Made by a program: the position numbers and the translations under genes. From positions 3,038,001-3,102,000 of the forward strand of contig NZ_CP022315.1 of NCBI RefSeq assembly GCF_002216775.1: a DNA stretch of 64,000 nt, written 5' to 3'. Source of the DNA: Virgibacillus phasianinus (GTDB taxonomy: Bacteria; Bacillota; Bacilli; Bacillales; Amphibacillaceae). The notes under the pieces are model-generated. The model was not told where the DNA came from and did no database searches. It saw nothing but the letters and a program-made list of their open reading frames with translations. Position 1 is the stretch's first letter. The number at the start of each line of letters is the position of its first letter. Below are positions 1-8,399 of this stretch, one piece after another.

Positions 1-1
1 T

Positions 2-442
2 CCAATTGGACGATTGGATTACAATACATCAGGCATCCTGCTTTTGACAAATGACGGCGATTTTGCAAACCTTCTTATGCATCCCAAACACGAAGTTGAT
101 AAGGTATATGTTGCCAAGGTTAGTGGCATACCTGAGAAAAGCGAACTAAACATCCTACGTAAAGGAATAAAAGTGGAGAATGATGTTTTAAGGGCGGTAC
201 GTTATAAACTATTATCGACAGATAGAAGTAAAAATACCTCGATTATTGAATTAACATTAAATGAAGGGAAAAATAGACATATTAGAAGAATGATGGAGCA
301 AATAGGCTTTCCGGTTCAAAAATTAAAACGGGAGAAATATGGGATGTTAACATTGAAAGGGCTTAAGCCTGGAGATGCAAGGGCACTGACACCGCATGAA
401 GTGAAGCAAATGCGGCACATTGCCAGTGAAATTGTTAAATAA
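2..442 (+). CDS. rluB: 23S rRNA pseudouridine synthase RluB, 3' part
   Basis: The reading frame is already open at base 2 and 147 codons are visible, so the N-terminal S4 domain and the start lie outside the window. The visible part carries the RsuA/RluB/RluE/RluF catalytic signature GRLDYNTSG at its very beginning, with the Asp that acts as nucleophile, followed by the family motif NRHIRRM near residue 95. The enzyme converts a uridine in helix 93 of 23S rRNA to pseudouridine. In B. subtilis this gene (ypuL) also lies directly upstream of resA, which supports the call. The end is a TAA just before the resA promoter. Confidence 0.93.
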   Translation, partial: PIGRLDYNTSGILLLTNDGDFANLLMHPKHEVDKVYVAKVSGIPEKSELNILRKGIKVENDVLRAVRYKLLSTDRSKNTSIIELTLNEGKNRHIRRMMEQIGFPVQKLKREKYGMLTLKGLKPGDARALTPHEVKQMRHIASEIVK

Positions 443-468
443 TAGTCAAATTTGGCTTTGTGTTCACA

Positions 469-477
469 TGGTATAAT
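469..477 (+). promoter_or_regulatory. Putative extended -10 promoter of the res operon
   Basis: TGGTATAAT is a perfect -10 hexamer with the TG extension, 20 bases upstream of the resA start. No good -35 box is present at 17 bases, which is acceptable for an extended -10 promoter. In B. subtilis resA has its own ResD-dependent promoter; I see no way to confirm ResD sites by eye. Confidence 0.5.
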
Positions 478-496
478 GTCATGGGAGTGAGATTCT

Positions 497-1069
497 TTGA
501 ATGTTGATCAAATAAAAGCAAATAAAAAACGTAAAAAACGAAATCGACTAATCTTTCGTTCAATTGTCTTAGTTATTTTACTGGCAGCTGTTGCATATGC
601 AATTATTTCCAATATTAATAAAGACACAACGAAAATAGACGTGGGCTCCAAAGCACCTAATTTTAAACTGGAACAAATCAATGAAAATAACGAACTGGAA
701 ACAGTGGAATTAAGTGATTTGAAAGGGAAAGGGGTCATGTTGAATTTTTGGGCTACATATTGTAAACCCTGTGAGGCGGAAATGCCATTCATGGAAAAAC
801 TGTATCCTGAGTACAAAGATAAAGGGATTGAAATAGTTGCGGTAAGCCTTGATTCAACAGAACTGGTCATTAACCGATTCATCGACCAGTATGATATAAC
901 ATTTCCAGTCCCACATGATAAAACAAATCAAGTAATGGATTTATACGGGGTGGGACCCATTCCGAGTACATTTTTTATAAATCCGGAGGGTGAAGTGGTG
1001 GATATTGTTGAAGGTGCACTAACGCTGGATAAGCTAGAAGGTTATTTAAAAAAAATTCAACCTGAGTAA
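497..1069 (+). CDS. resA: Thiol-disulfide oxidoreductase ResA
   Basis: Membrane-anchored thioredoxin-like protein of 190 residues that reduces the haem-binding cysteines of apocytochrome c on the outer face of the membrane. An N-terminal basic stretch and one membrane anchor (about residues 19-37) are followed by an AhpC/TSA-thioredoxin fold with the active site CKPC at 89-92 (context FWATYCKPCEAEMPF) and the cis-Pro motif GPIPSTFF. The start is TTG at 497, chosen because GGGAGTGA sits six bases upstream and no ATG fits. First gene of a resABC set whose members are closely spaced; its partners ResB and ResC follow directly. Confidence 0.95.
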   Translation: MNVDQIKANKKRKKRNRLIFRSIVLVILLAAVAYAIISNINKDTTKIDVGSKAPNFKLEQINENNELETVELSDLKGKGVMLNFWATYCKPCEAEMPFMEKLYPEYKDKGIEIVAVSLDSTELVINRFIDQYDITFPVPHDKTNQVMDLYGVGPIPSTFFINPEGEVVDIVEGALTLDKLEGYLKKIQPE

Positions 1070-1099
1070 ATTTGGACACTACTATTGTGAGGGATACGA

Positions 1100-2737
1100 A
1101 TGAATAAAGTTAAATGTGAATGCGGACACATTAATCCGGAGGGCACAGTCCTTTGTGAGGCATGTGGAAAGCCAGTTGAAGGAAACCAGCATATTGATGG
1201 AAATGATAAAACGAGACTATTGAACATGCGATATGATGGTAGCGCCCGCCGTTCGCAAACATATAAAAAATCAATAATAGATAAAATCTGGAACTTTTTT
1301 TCTTCTGTAAAGGTAGGGGTATGGTTAATTGTTTTAACATTAATCGCGTCCGCAATTGGCACCATCTTTCCACAGGAGCAATACATTCCTGCAAGTGCGG
1401 TTTCCAGAGACCCTGCTATTTTCTATGAGGATACATATGGAATTTTTGGTCAACTTTATTATCAGTTAGGTTTCTATCATTTATATAGTTCCTGGTGGTA
1501 TATGTTATTAGTTGCACTAATTGGTATTTCTTTAGTTATTTGCAGTATAGATCGGTTTGTACCGTTATATAAGGCACTGAAAACACAAAAACCAAAAAGA
1601 CATGAAACATTCCTGAACCGCCAACGGTTATACAGTGAGTCAGAAGATATTACTGATGAGGAAAAGGATCAAGTTGTAGAAGCATTGAAGAATCAACATT
1701 ATAACGTCCGGGAGGAAAAGGGACATATTCTGGCTGAAAAGGGAAGATTCTCAAGATGGGGTCCTTATGTAAACCATATTGGTCTGATTATCGTTCTGAT
1801 TGCCGCAATTTTACGCATGACCACGCCAATGTATATTGATGAGTATATGTGGCTGCGTGAGGGAGAACAACAAGTTATCCCTGGAACTCATGGTGAATAC
1901 TATGCCAAAAACAAAGACTTTACACTAGAAACTTATGATAAAGACAATGAACGATTTGAAGAGGCAATCAAAAAAGATGGTGTTGTTGCAAAAAGCTTTG
2001 AAACCGACCTTGTTGTATACAAGAAACAGGCTGACTCTGTTGCAGGATCTGATCCTGAATTAGAGAAGGTTGAGGAAAAAAGCATTAAATTAAATCATCC
2101 GCTAAAATTTGATGGGTATACATTGTACCAAGCTGGATATCAACAGAATGAATTTAAAAGTATGTCATTTAAGATACACAAAACCGATGACCCAGATGAA
2201 ACTGCACTGGAAGCATTCAAAATTGATCTGACAAATCCTAAATCGGAATATAACCTTGATAACGGATTCCGGGTAGTGGTAAATCAGTATTATCCTGAAT
2301 ATTACTTGGATGATGGGGAGCCAAGGTCCAAGTCAAAATTCCCGAGAAATCCAGCATTTGTTTTCTTTATTTATCCACCGAACACGGATAAACCGGAAGT
2401 CAGTTTTGTAGGAATTCGTAAAAACATTGATGCAACCGGTGAAAACGAATATAAATTGGGATTACAGGATTTTGAATTGCGGGATGTAAGTGGAATAACT
2501 GTAAGAAGAGATTATACATTGCCATTATTTATTATTGGCGCTATTATCTTTATGCTTGGTGTCATTCAAGGAATGTACTGGCAGCATAGAAGAATTTGGA
2601 TACACCCTAAAAAAGGAAAGCTTTTGTTGGCTGCACATACGAACAAAAACTGGCATGGTATTAAAAATGATATTGATAAAGCGATCTCAAATACATCTAT
2701 TAAAATGGTGAAGGATCAACAAGAATTACCAGATTAA
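1100..2737 (+). CDS. resB: Cytochrome c biogenesis protein ResB (Ccs1)
   Basis: Protein of 545 residues, close to the usual Bacillus length. ResB with ResC forms the system II haem handling and ligation complex for c-type cytochromes. The body has a transmembrane helix at about 71-90, a second pair near 130-150 and 225-245, a large extracytoplasmic loop (about 250-475) and a last helix near 475-497. The first 25 residues hold a CxC-x10-CxxC cluster (C6, C8, C19, C22) that looks like a small zinc ribbon on the cytoplasmic side. Start ATG 1100 has GTGAGGGA upstream. It ends 26 bases before resC. Confidence 0.95.
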   Translation: MNKVKCECGHINPEGTVLCEACGKPVEGNQHIDGNDKTRLLNMRYDGSARRSQTYKKSIIDKIWNFFSSVKVGVWLIVLTLIASAIGTIFPQEQYIPASAVSRDPAIFYEDTYGIFGQLYYQLGFYHLYSSWWYMLLVALIGISLVICSIDRFVPLYKALKTQKPKRHETFLNRQRLYSESEDITDEEKDQVVEALKNQHYNVREEKGHILAEKGRFSRWGPYVNHIGLIIVLIAAILRMTTPMYIDEYMWLREGEQQVIPGTHGEYYAKNKDFTLETYDKDNERFEEAIKKDGVVAKSFETDLVVYKKQADSVAGSDPELEKVEEKSIKLNHPLKFDGYTLYQAGYQQNEFKSMSFKIHKTDDPDETALEAFKIDLTNPKSEYNLDNGFRVVVNQYYPEYYLDDGEPRSKSKFPRNPAFVFFIYPPNTDKPEVSFVGIRKNIDATGENEYKLGLQDFELRDVSGITVRRDYTLPLFIIGAIIFMLGVIQGMYWQHRRIWIHPKKGKLLLAAHTNKNWHGIKNDIDKAISNTSIKMVKDQQELPD

Positions 2738-2763
2738 ACATCTCATTTTGAAGGAGGATTTAT

Positions 2764-3957
2764 ATGGATACAATGCTTAATATAAGTAATACTATGTTGT
2801 TTACAGCATTTATCTTATATTTAATTGCGACATTTTTCTTTGGTGCAACCATACGCGATAAACGCAGCAAAGGGAAAAAGGGTAAAGCTGGAACAATCGG
2901 TATTACGATTACGATAATCGGTTTCTTATCCCAACTTGTATATTTTGTTACACGGTGGATCGCCAGTGGACATGCTCCAGTGAGTAATTTATTTGAATTT
3001 GTGACATTCTTTGGCATGGCAATGGTGTTCGCGTTTATCATCCTATACTTTATCTATCGAGTGAGCATTCTGGGATTGTTTGCATTACCAATTGCCTTAA
3101 TTGTAATTGCCTATGCAAGTATGTTCCCGACTGAAATTTCACCATTAGTTCCTTCCTTACAAAGCTATTGGTTGTACATCCATGTAACGACGGTGTCAAT
3201 CGGCGAAGCGATACTATCCATTAGTTTTGTTGCTGGATTAATTTTTTTAATCCGCACAATTGATCAAACGAAGAGCGACAAGCGTACAACCTGGCTTGAA
3301 ATTGTATTGTTCTCGTTAATTATTTTTATTGGCTTTAGCTTAATTAACGTAATTTTCCAGGTTGCGGGTTATAACGCAGAATTTGAATATACCACAAATA
3401 CAAATGTTACAATGACTACAGACTATCAATTACCTGCAATAGTCAGTCCATATGAAGGAAAGTTGCTTTCCGAGGGTGTAATGGAACCATGGTTTGAAGC
3501 CCCTTCATGGATGCATGGTGCCGATGCAGGAAGAAAATTCAATACATTAATATGGTCTGTGTTTGTAGGGATTATCTTATATGTTCTACTCCGTCTTATT
3601 CTGCGGAAACGAATTGGTGCAGCAATAAAACCTGCATTAATGAAAGCGAAGCCTGATTTGCTGGATGAAATATCCTACCGAGCAGTAGCAATTGGGTTCC
3701 CAGTATTTACGCTTGGGGGTATTATATTCGCTTCCATTTGGGCGCAAATTGCCTGGGATAGATTCTGGGGCTGGGACCCTAAAGAAGTATGGGCACTAGT
3801 CACTTGGTTCTTCTATGCGGCCTTCCTGCACCTAAGACTATCAAGAGGCTGGCATGGTGAGAAATCGGCATGGCTAGCGGTTGGGGGATTTGCAATTATC
3901 ATGTTTAACCTGGTTGCAGTGAACCTTGTCTTAGCCGGTTTGCATTCGTACGCTTAA
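2764..3957 (+). CDS. resC: Cytochrome c biogenesis protein ResC (CcsA/CcsB type)
   Basis: Polytopic membrane protein of 397 residues of the CcmC/CcsA haem-handling family. The tryptophan-rich WWD motif is clear at about residues 335-348 ([15 protein letters not shown]), with flanking histidines in predicted loops (for example in YIHVTT and [15 protein letters not shown]) that are expected to bind haem. Eight or so hydrophobic segments are visible. AAGGAGGA precedes the ATG. It completes the resABC cytochrome c assembly set, and a terminator follows it before resD, so resDE may also be expressed separately. Confidence 0.95.
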   Translation: MDTMLNISNTMLFTAFILYLIATFFFGATIRDKRSKGKKGKAGTIGITITIIGFLSQLVYFVTRWIASGHAPVSNLFEFVTFFGMAMVFAFIILYFIYRVSILGLFALPIALIVIAYASMFPTEISPLVPSLQSYWLYIHVTTVSIGEAILSISFVAGLIFLIRTIDQTKSDKRTTWLEIVLFSLIIFIGFSLINVIFQVAGYNAEFEYTTNTNVTMTTDYQLPAIVSPYEGKLLSEGVMEPWFEAPSWMHGADAGRKFNTLIWSVFVGIILYVLLRLILRKRIGAAIKPALMKAKPDLLDEISYRAVAIGFPVFTLGGIIFASIWAQIAWDRFWGWDPKEVWALVTWFFYAAFLHLRLSRGWHGEKSAWLAVGGFAIIMFNLVAVNLVLAGLHSYA

Positions 3958-3963
3958 GTAGTT

Positions 3964-4010
3964 TAAAACAGGGCATTGTTATTCATTAGAATTAATAATG
4001 CCTTGTTTTT
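3964..4010 (+). terminator. Terminator between resC and resD
   Basis: The arms AAACAGGGCATTGTTATT and AATAATGCCTTGTTTTT pair with a wobble or two and end in a T run. It would separate resABC from resDE or act as a leaky attenuator, since resDE has no other obvious strong promoter in the remaining 35 bases. Confidence 0.75.
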
Positions 4011-4044
4011 CCATACAGGGAAATAAAAGAGGAGGAAATCACAC

Positions 4045-4761
4045 ATGGATGAACATGCAAAAATATTAGTGGTAGACGACGAAGACCGAATCCGCCATCT
4101 CATCAAAATGTATTTGGATCGCGAAGATTTTATAGTTGAGGAAGCTGATAATGGTGCTGACGCGTTGGGGATGGCACTTGACAATGAATATGATGTTATC
4201 TTACTTGACATTATGATGCCTGGAATGGACGGTATAGAGGTATGTCAGGAACTAAGGAAAGAGAAACAGACACCTGTGATTATGTTAACAGCTAAGGGTG
4301 AAGAAGCAAATCGTGTCCAAGGATTTGAAGTAGGTACAGATGATTATATTGTAAAGCCTTTCAGTCCACGTGAGGTAGTGTTACGTGTTAAAGCGATACT
4401 TAGACGATCAACCCAGTCCAGCTTCCATGAAAGTGATACGATACCTAAGGATATGTTAGTGTTTCCCCATTTATCCATCAACCATGACGCACACCGTGTT
4501 CTAGCAGATGGGAAAGAAGTAAGTCTAACGCCAAAAGAATATGAGCTCTTATGTTTCCTTGCGAAAGCACCGGACAAGGTTTTTAATCGGGAGCACCTGT
4601 TAAAAGAAGTGTGGCAATATGAATTCTTTGGTGATCTACGTACGGTGGATACACATGTGAAACGTTTACGGGAAAAATTAAATCAAGTATCTAATGAGGC
4701 ATCCAAGATGATTGTAACAGTATGGGGTGTTGGATATAAATTTGAGGTAGATGATGTTTAA
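4045..4761 (+). CDS. resD: Response regulator ResD
   Basis: OmpR-type response regulator of 238 residues. The receiver domain (about 5-120) contains the acidic pair DDED near 11-14, the phosphoacceptor Asp55 in LLDIMMPGMDG, and the conserved Lys in VKPFSP. The C-terminal winged helix covers about 140-235 (LTPKEYELLCFL, DTHVKRLREKL, WGVGYKF). ResD activates respiration and oxygen-limitation genes in B. subtilis, including resA and ctaA. The stop codon overlaps the resE start (TAATG), so the two are translationally coupled. Confidence 0.96.
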   Translation: MDEHAKILVVDDEDRIRHLIKMYLDREDFIVEEADNGADALGMALDNEYDVILLDIMMPGMDGIEVCQELRKEKQTPVIMLTAKGEEANRVQGFEVGTDDYIVKPFSPREVVLRVKAILRRSTQSSFHESDTIPKDMLVFPHLSINHDAHRVLADGKEVSLTPKEYELLCFLAKAPDKVFNREHLLKEVWQYEFFGDLRTVDTHVKRLREKLNQVSNEASKMIVTVWGVGYKFEVDDV

Positions 4762-6518
4762 TGTTCTGGCGTAGTGTAGTCGGGAAACTAGCGGTAACTA
4801 TTTTATTGCTAGTTTCTTTTGTATTATTTATTCTGACCATCTTTTTGCTTGAGTTTTTTGAGAACTTTCATATTGATCAAGCAGAAAAAGATTTACAGCA
4901 AACAGCAACAAAGGTAGCTGAGATGGTTGAGCAGTACAATGATGATAAATTAATTCATGAAACAACTAATCGTATCAAAGACGCTTCCAGCCGAATCGCA
5001 ATTATTTTGGACGACGGAACGCTTTGGGTATCAAAAAGCAGCAATGATGATTTACCTTCCTTCCAGCCGGGATGGATTAAAAATGACAAAACATTAGAAG
5101 AAGTCATATCGAAAAACCAAAATGTTAAAAAGCAGATTACCATACCAAATAGTGAAAGCAAAGTCATGATAGTGGGTACTCCATTTGGCGATAAAAACGG
5201 TGCCGTCTATGTTTATCAATCATTAGATGTAGTTGATCAAACAAAAGCGGAGACCACTAAAATAATTTTTCTCGCAGCTGGAATAGCAATAATATTAACC
5301 ACCATTTTTGCCTTTTTCCTTTCAACAAGGATCACTTCTCCATTAATTAAAATGCGGGAAGCAGCATTTGACCTTACAAGGGGAGAATTTAATACGAAGG
5401 TGCCAATTTTAACACATGATGAAATTGGGGAGCTCGCAATGGCCTTCAACAGAATGGGAAGACAATTGAAATTCCATATTAACGCATTACGTCAGGAAAA
5501 AGAACAGTTGTCAGGTATTGTTAGTTCGATGGCAGATGGTGTTATTACGCTCAATCGCAATGGGGATATGATTGTCACAAATCCTCCAGCACGACAATTT
5601 ATTGAAAGCTGGTATTTTGAAAACAGCAGCCAACAGTCTGAATCACATAATCAGCTGCCAGGAGATCTAAATCTTATTTTACAAGAGGTTATTAAAAGTG
5701 AGGAAGCAGCAATACATGAAATAAGTCTGCAGGGCAGAAACTGGGTGATGATCATGACTCCATTGTATGATCAATCCTATGTACGCGGTGCTGTAGCTGT
5801 TATTCGGGATATGACGGAAGAACGCAGGTTAGATAAGCTCAGGAAGGATTTCATTGCAAATGTTTCGCATGAGTTACGGACGCCAATATCCATGCTGCAA
5901 GGTTATAGTGAGGCTATCGTAGATGATGTCGCAGAGTCGAAAGAAGACAAAAAGGAGTTGGCAAAAATAATACATGAAGAATCACTTCGAATGGGTCGTT
6001 TAGTCAATGAATTATTGGACTTGGCTCGTATGGAAGCTGGGCATATTCAGCTAAACTTAGAAAAAGTAGAGGCAAATGCTTATATAAATCGTATCATTAA
6101 GAAATTTAACGGAATAGCGCAGGATAATAATATTAACTTAACACTGCAAACAAATATTAAAGAAACCTTTATTCTGATTGATCCAGATCGATTGGAGCAG
6201 GTATTTACCAACCTGATAGACAATGCGATTCGGCACACGAATAAGAACGGTTTTGTAAACGTAAATGCAGCGATCCATAACGACGAATTACGCGTTTCAA
6301 TTGCTGATAGTGGAAGTGGTATTCCGGAAGAGGACATTCCATTTGTGTTTGAACGCTTCTACAAAGCGGATAAATCTAGAACTAGAAATAAGGAAAAAAA
6401 GGGGACGGGCTTAGGGCTCGCAATTGCTAAAAATATAATTGACGCTCATCAGGGCACCATTTCCGTTAAAAGTAAATTAGATGAAGGGACAACATTTACG
6501 TTTAAAATTCCTCTTTAA
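4761..6518 (+). CDS. resE: Sensor histidine kinase ResE
   Basis: Membrane histidine kinase of 585 residues, partner of ResD. Domains in order: helix about 9-31, extracytoplasmic sensor region about 32-165, second helix about 168-188, HAMP, PAS-like domain about 250-350, dimerisation domain with the phosphorylated His370 in NVSHELRTP, and ATPase domain with N box (LIDNAIRHT), G1 (DSGSGIPEED), F box (FERFYK) and G2 (GTGLGLA). In B. subtilis the PAS domain is important for sensing oxygen limitation. It is followed by a new transcription unit with a riboswitch. Confidence 0.95.
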   Translation: MFWRSVVGKLAVTILLLVSFVLFILTIFLLEFFENFHIDQAEKDLQQTATKVAEMVEQYNDDKLIHETTNRIKDASSRIAIILDDGTLWVSKSSNDDLPSFQPGWIKNDKTLEEVISKNQNVKKQITIPNSESKVMIVGTPFGDKNGAVYVYQSLDVVDQTKAETTKIIFLAAGIAIILTTIFAFFLSTRITSPLIKMREAAFDLTRGEFNTKVPILTHDEIGELAMAFNRMGRQLKFHINALRQEKEQLSGIVSSMADGVITLNRNGDMIVTNPPARQFIESWYFENSSQQSESHNQLPGDLNLILQEVIKSEEAAIHEISLQGRNWVMIMTPLYDQSYVRGAVAVIRDMTEERRLDKLRKDFIANVSHELRTPISMLQGYSEAIVDDVAESKEDKKELAKIIHEESLRMGRLVNELLDLARMEAGHIQLNLEKVEANAYINRIIKKFNGIAQDNNINLTLQTNIKETFILIDPDRLEQVFTNLIDNAIRHTNKNGFVNVNAAIHNDELRVSIADSGSGIPEEDIPFVFERFYKADKSRTRNKEKKGTGLGLAIAKNIIDAHQGTISVKSKLDEGTTFTFKIPL

Positions 6519-6532
6519 AAAACATTAAAAAA

Positions 6533-6561
6533 TTGCTTATCCCGTGATAGTTTGGTAGCAT
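6533..6561 (+). promoter_or_regulatory. Putative sigma-A promoter of the cobalamin riboswitch operon
   Basis: TTGCTT and TAGCAT are separated by 17 bases, placed just after the resE stop and about 20-30 bases upstream of the riboswitch aptamer. The spacing and position are right, but each hexamer has one or two mismatches. Confidence 0.5.
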
Positions 6562-6579
6562 TACAAGGTAAACTAATTG

Positions 6580-6750
6580 AATACAATAAGTGAAAATGGT
6601 GCATATGCTTAAAAGGGAACCTAGTGAAAAGCTGGGACTGTCCTCGCAACTGTAAATGATGTACGAAATAAGTGAATCCACTGTATGGAATCATATGGGA
6701 AGGGCTTAAAGTAGGATGATATCAGAAGTCAGTAGACCTGCCTTTTCTCA
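6580..6750 (+). ncRNA. Cobalamin (AdoCbl-type) riboswitch aptamer
   Basis: The conserved blocks of the cobalamin riboswitch occur in order. They are GGTGCATATGC, AAAAGGGAA, a GTGAAAAGCTGGGACTGTCC segment, CGCAACTGTA, and the B12 box with its 3' strand AGTCAGTAGACCTGCC at about 6727-6742. Spacing fits the class. The aptamer is followed by a strong intrinsic terminator at 6831-6863, so the likely mechanism is premature termination when cobalamin is bound. The regulated genes start at 6939. Exact P1 boundaries are estimates. Confidence 0.92.
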
Positions 6751-6830
6751 TGTTTCAATGCTTCGAGGATCAAGCGACTTGAGATAACCGGAAAATAGTT
6801 TTTTGTGATAAATTATTCGATTGTCTTATT

Positions 6831-6863
6831 AAGCTAACTCTTCTTTGAAGAGTTAGCTTTTTT
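6831..6863 (+). terminator. Riboswitch expression-platform terminator
   Basis: A perfect 13-bp stem AAGCTAACTCTTC / GAAGAGTTAGCTT with a TTT loop and a T tract. It lies about 90 bases past the aptamer and 75 bases before the first gene, as expected for cobalamin-dependent attenuation. Confidence 0.88.
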
Positions 6864-6938
6864 AATTTATCATCATAGATGTTTATCCGGGTATCTGCCG
6901 TCTATTCCTCACAATTATATACTTGGAGGTTTTAAGGA

Positions 6939-7379
6939 ATGAGCAAGATGAAGTTATTTCTAGTTTCATTAATAGCTGTTATTGGTATTCTAGGTGGGTG
7001 CAACTCTGAGGGTGCAGATAATGAGCAATCAAATGTTGCAAATAATCAACCAGAATCAAGTGAAAGTAATGCATCGGATAATGAAAACCAAGAAAAGATG
7101 GTAACTATCTCCGTTACAAAGAAAAAAGGGGAAGAAACCGTTACAAAGAAAGAAGTCCCAATTGAGGATGGAGCAATTCTTATGGACGTGATGAAAAAAA
7201 ACTTTGATCTCAAAGAAGATGGAGGATTTATCACAACAATTGAAGGAATAGAAGCCAAGAAAAGCGAGAAAATGGCTTGGATGTATTCCATTAATGGAGA
7301 GTCAGCAAGTGTTGGAGCAAGTGATCTTGAACTAACACCTGGAGATTCCGTCAACTTTGATTTACACTCTTGGGAATGA
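6939..7379 (+). CDS. DUF4430 (transcobalamin-like C-terminal) lipoprotein
   Basis: Protein of 146 residues with a lipoprotein signal peptide: a charged start, a hydrophobic core and lipobox ILGGC with the lipidated Cys21. A low-complexity acidic and Ser/Asn-rich linker (about 22-53) leads to a domain at about 54-146 with the DUF4430 pattern, including a DVMKKNFDL helix, the core KMAWMYSINGES, and the closing LTPGDSVNFDLHSW. DUF4430 resembles the C-terminal beta domain of animal transcobalamin. With the cobalamin riboswitch upstream and an ECF S component seven bases downstream, it is probably a surface corrinoid-capture protein. Binding itself is inferred. Confidence 0.88.
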   Translation: MSKMKLFLVSLIAVIGILGGCNSEGADNEQSNVANNQPESSESNASDNENQEKMVTISVTKKKGEETVTKKEVPIEDGAILMDVMKKNFDLKEDGGFITTIEGIEAKKSEKMAWMYSINGESASVGASDLELTPGDSVNFDLHSWE

Positions 7380-7385
7380 TAAGGA

Positions 7386-7901
7386 ATGAACACGTATAAA
7401 ATGACATTACTTGCGCTCCTGGCAGCGCTTGGTGTAGTCGGAAGATTTGCGTTTTCTTTTATTCCAAATGTTCAACCAGTTACTGCAATCATTATTATTT
7501 GCGGCTTGTTTCTTGGACCAATTGCTGCTATGACGTTGGCAGTGTTGACTGCATTTCTGACCAATATGATATTAGGAATGGGAATATGGACAATTTGGCA
7601 GATTGTTGCCTGGGCAATAATTGGATTGATCAGTGGGATCATTGGAAAATACAGAAGAAAACATTCCTTACTGCTGCTAACCATTTTCGGAGTCTTCTGC
7701 GGATATTTATATGGGTTTGTCCTCTCGTTAACGACATTTACAATAGCTGGTGAATTCATTCCGTATTATTTGGCGGGACTTCCATTTGATACAGCACATG
7801 CAATCGGAAACGGTGTATTTATGGTTTTTTTATATCCAATCATTTCGTACTTTTTTAAAAAATATGCAAAAGGACGATTCTATCTGCAAAATACCAACTA
7901 A
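7386..7901 (+). CDS. ECF transporter S component, probably cobalamin-specific
   Basis: Small integral membrane protein of 171 residues with about five or six hydrophobic helices, rich in Gly/Ala/Ile, ending in a basic tail. It fits the substrate-binding (S) subunit of energy-coupling factor transporters. Typical features are the early small-residue helix (TLLALLAALGVVGRF) and a central region with GIWTIWQIVAW. The ATPases and EcfT are not in this window and would be shared. Riboswitch control and the DUF4430 neighbour point to cobalamin, like CbrT of lactobacilli. RBS AAGGA is weak, consistent with coupling to the upstream gene. Confidence 0.85.
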   Translation: MNTYKMTLLALLAALGVVGRFAFSFIPNVQPVTAIIIICGLFLGPIAAMTLAVLTAFLTNMILGMGIWTIWQIVAWAIIGLISGIIGKYRRKHSLLLLTIFGVFCGYLYGFVLSLTTFTIAGEFIPYYLAGLPFDTAHAIGNGVFMVFLYPIISYFFKKYAKGRFYLQNTN

Positions 7902-7919
7902 CACAAGTTGGTATTTTTT
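7890..7919 (+). terminator. Terminator of the cobalamin-uptake operon
   Basis: AATACCAACT / AGTTGGTATT stem with an AACAC-type loop and a TTTTTT run, overlapping the stop codon of the S component gene. Confidence 0.85.
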
Positions 7920-8037
7920 ATGTTGACTTTAGATTTGTCACAAATTAGTATAAGGATAATACCTTTTTGCTAGGTGTAGTGATGTTTTGGACATAATGAA
8001 ATGTGACTTTTCAATATAGTTAATGGAATTAGTAGTC

Positions 8038-8310
<273 letters not shown>

Positions 8311-8328
8311 CTAAACTTCCATTCTTTT

Positions 8329-8357
8329 ATTGTAAGACGTAAACATATACAATTCAA
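8329..8357 (-). promoter_or_regulatory. Sigma-A promoter of fer
   Basis: Read on the minus strand, TTGAAT and TACAAT are spaced by exactly 17 bases and lie about 35 bases upstream of the fer start codon. One mismatch in each hexamer. Confidence 0.65.
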
Positions 8358-8399
8358 CCAATGGTAGTTTTAATAAAAACTTTTATTAGGAGCAATGAC

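Noticed and set aside
6939-7379. DUF4430 lipoprotein as an ABC substrate-binding protein
   Set aside because: At 146 residues it is far too small and has no two-lobe periplasmic-binding fold signature.
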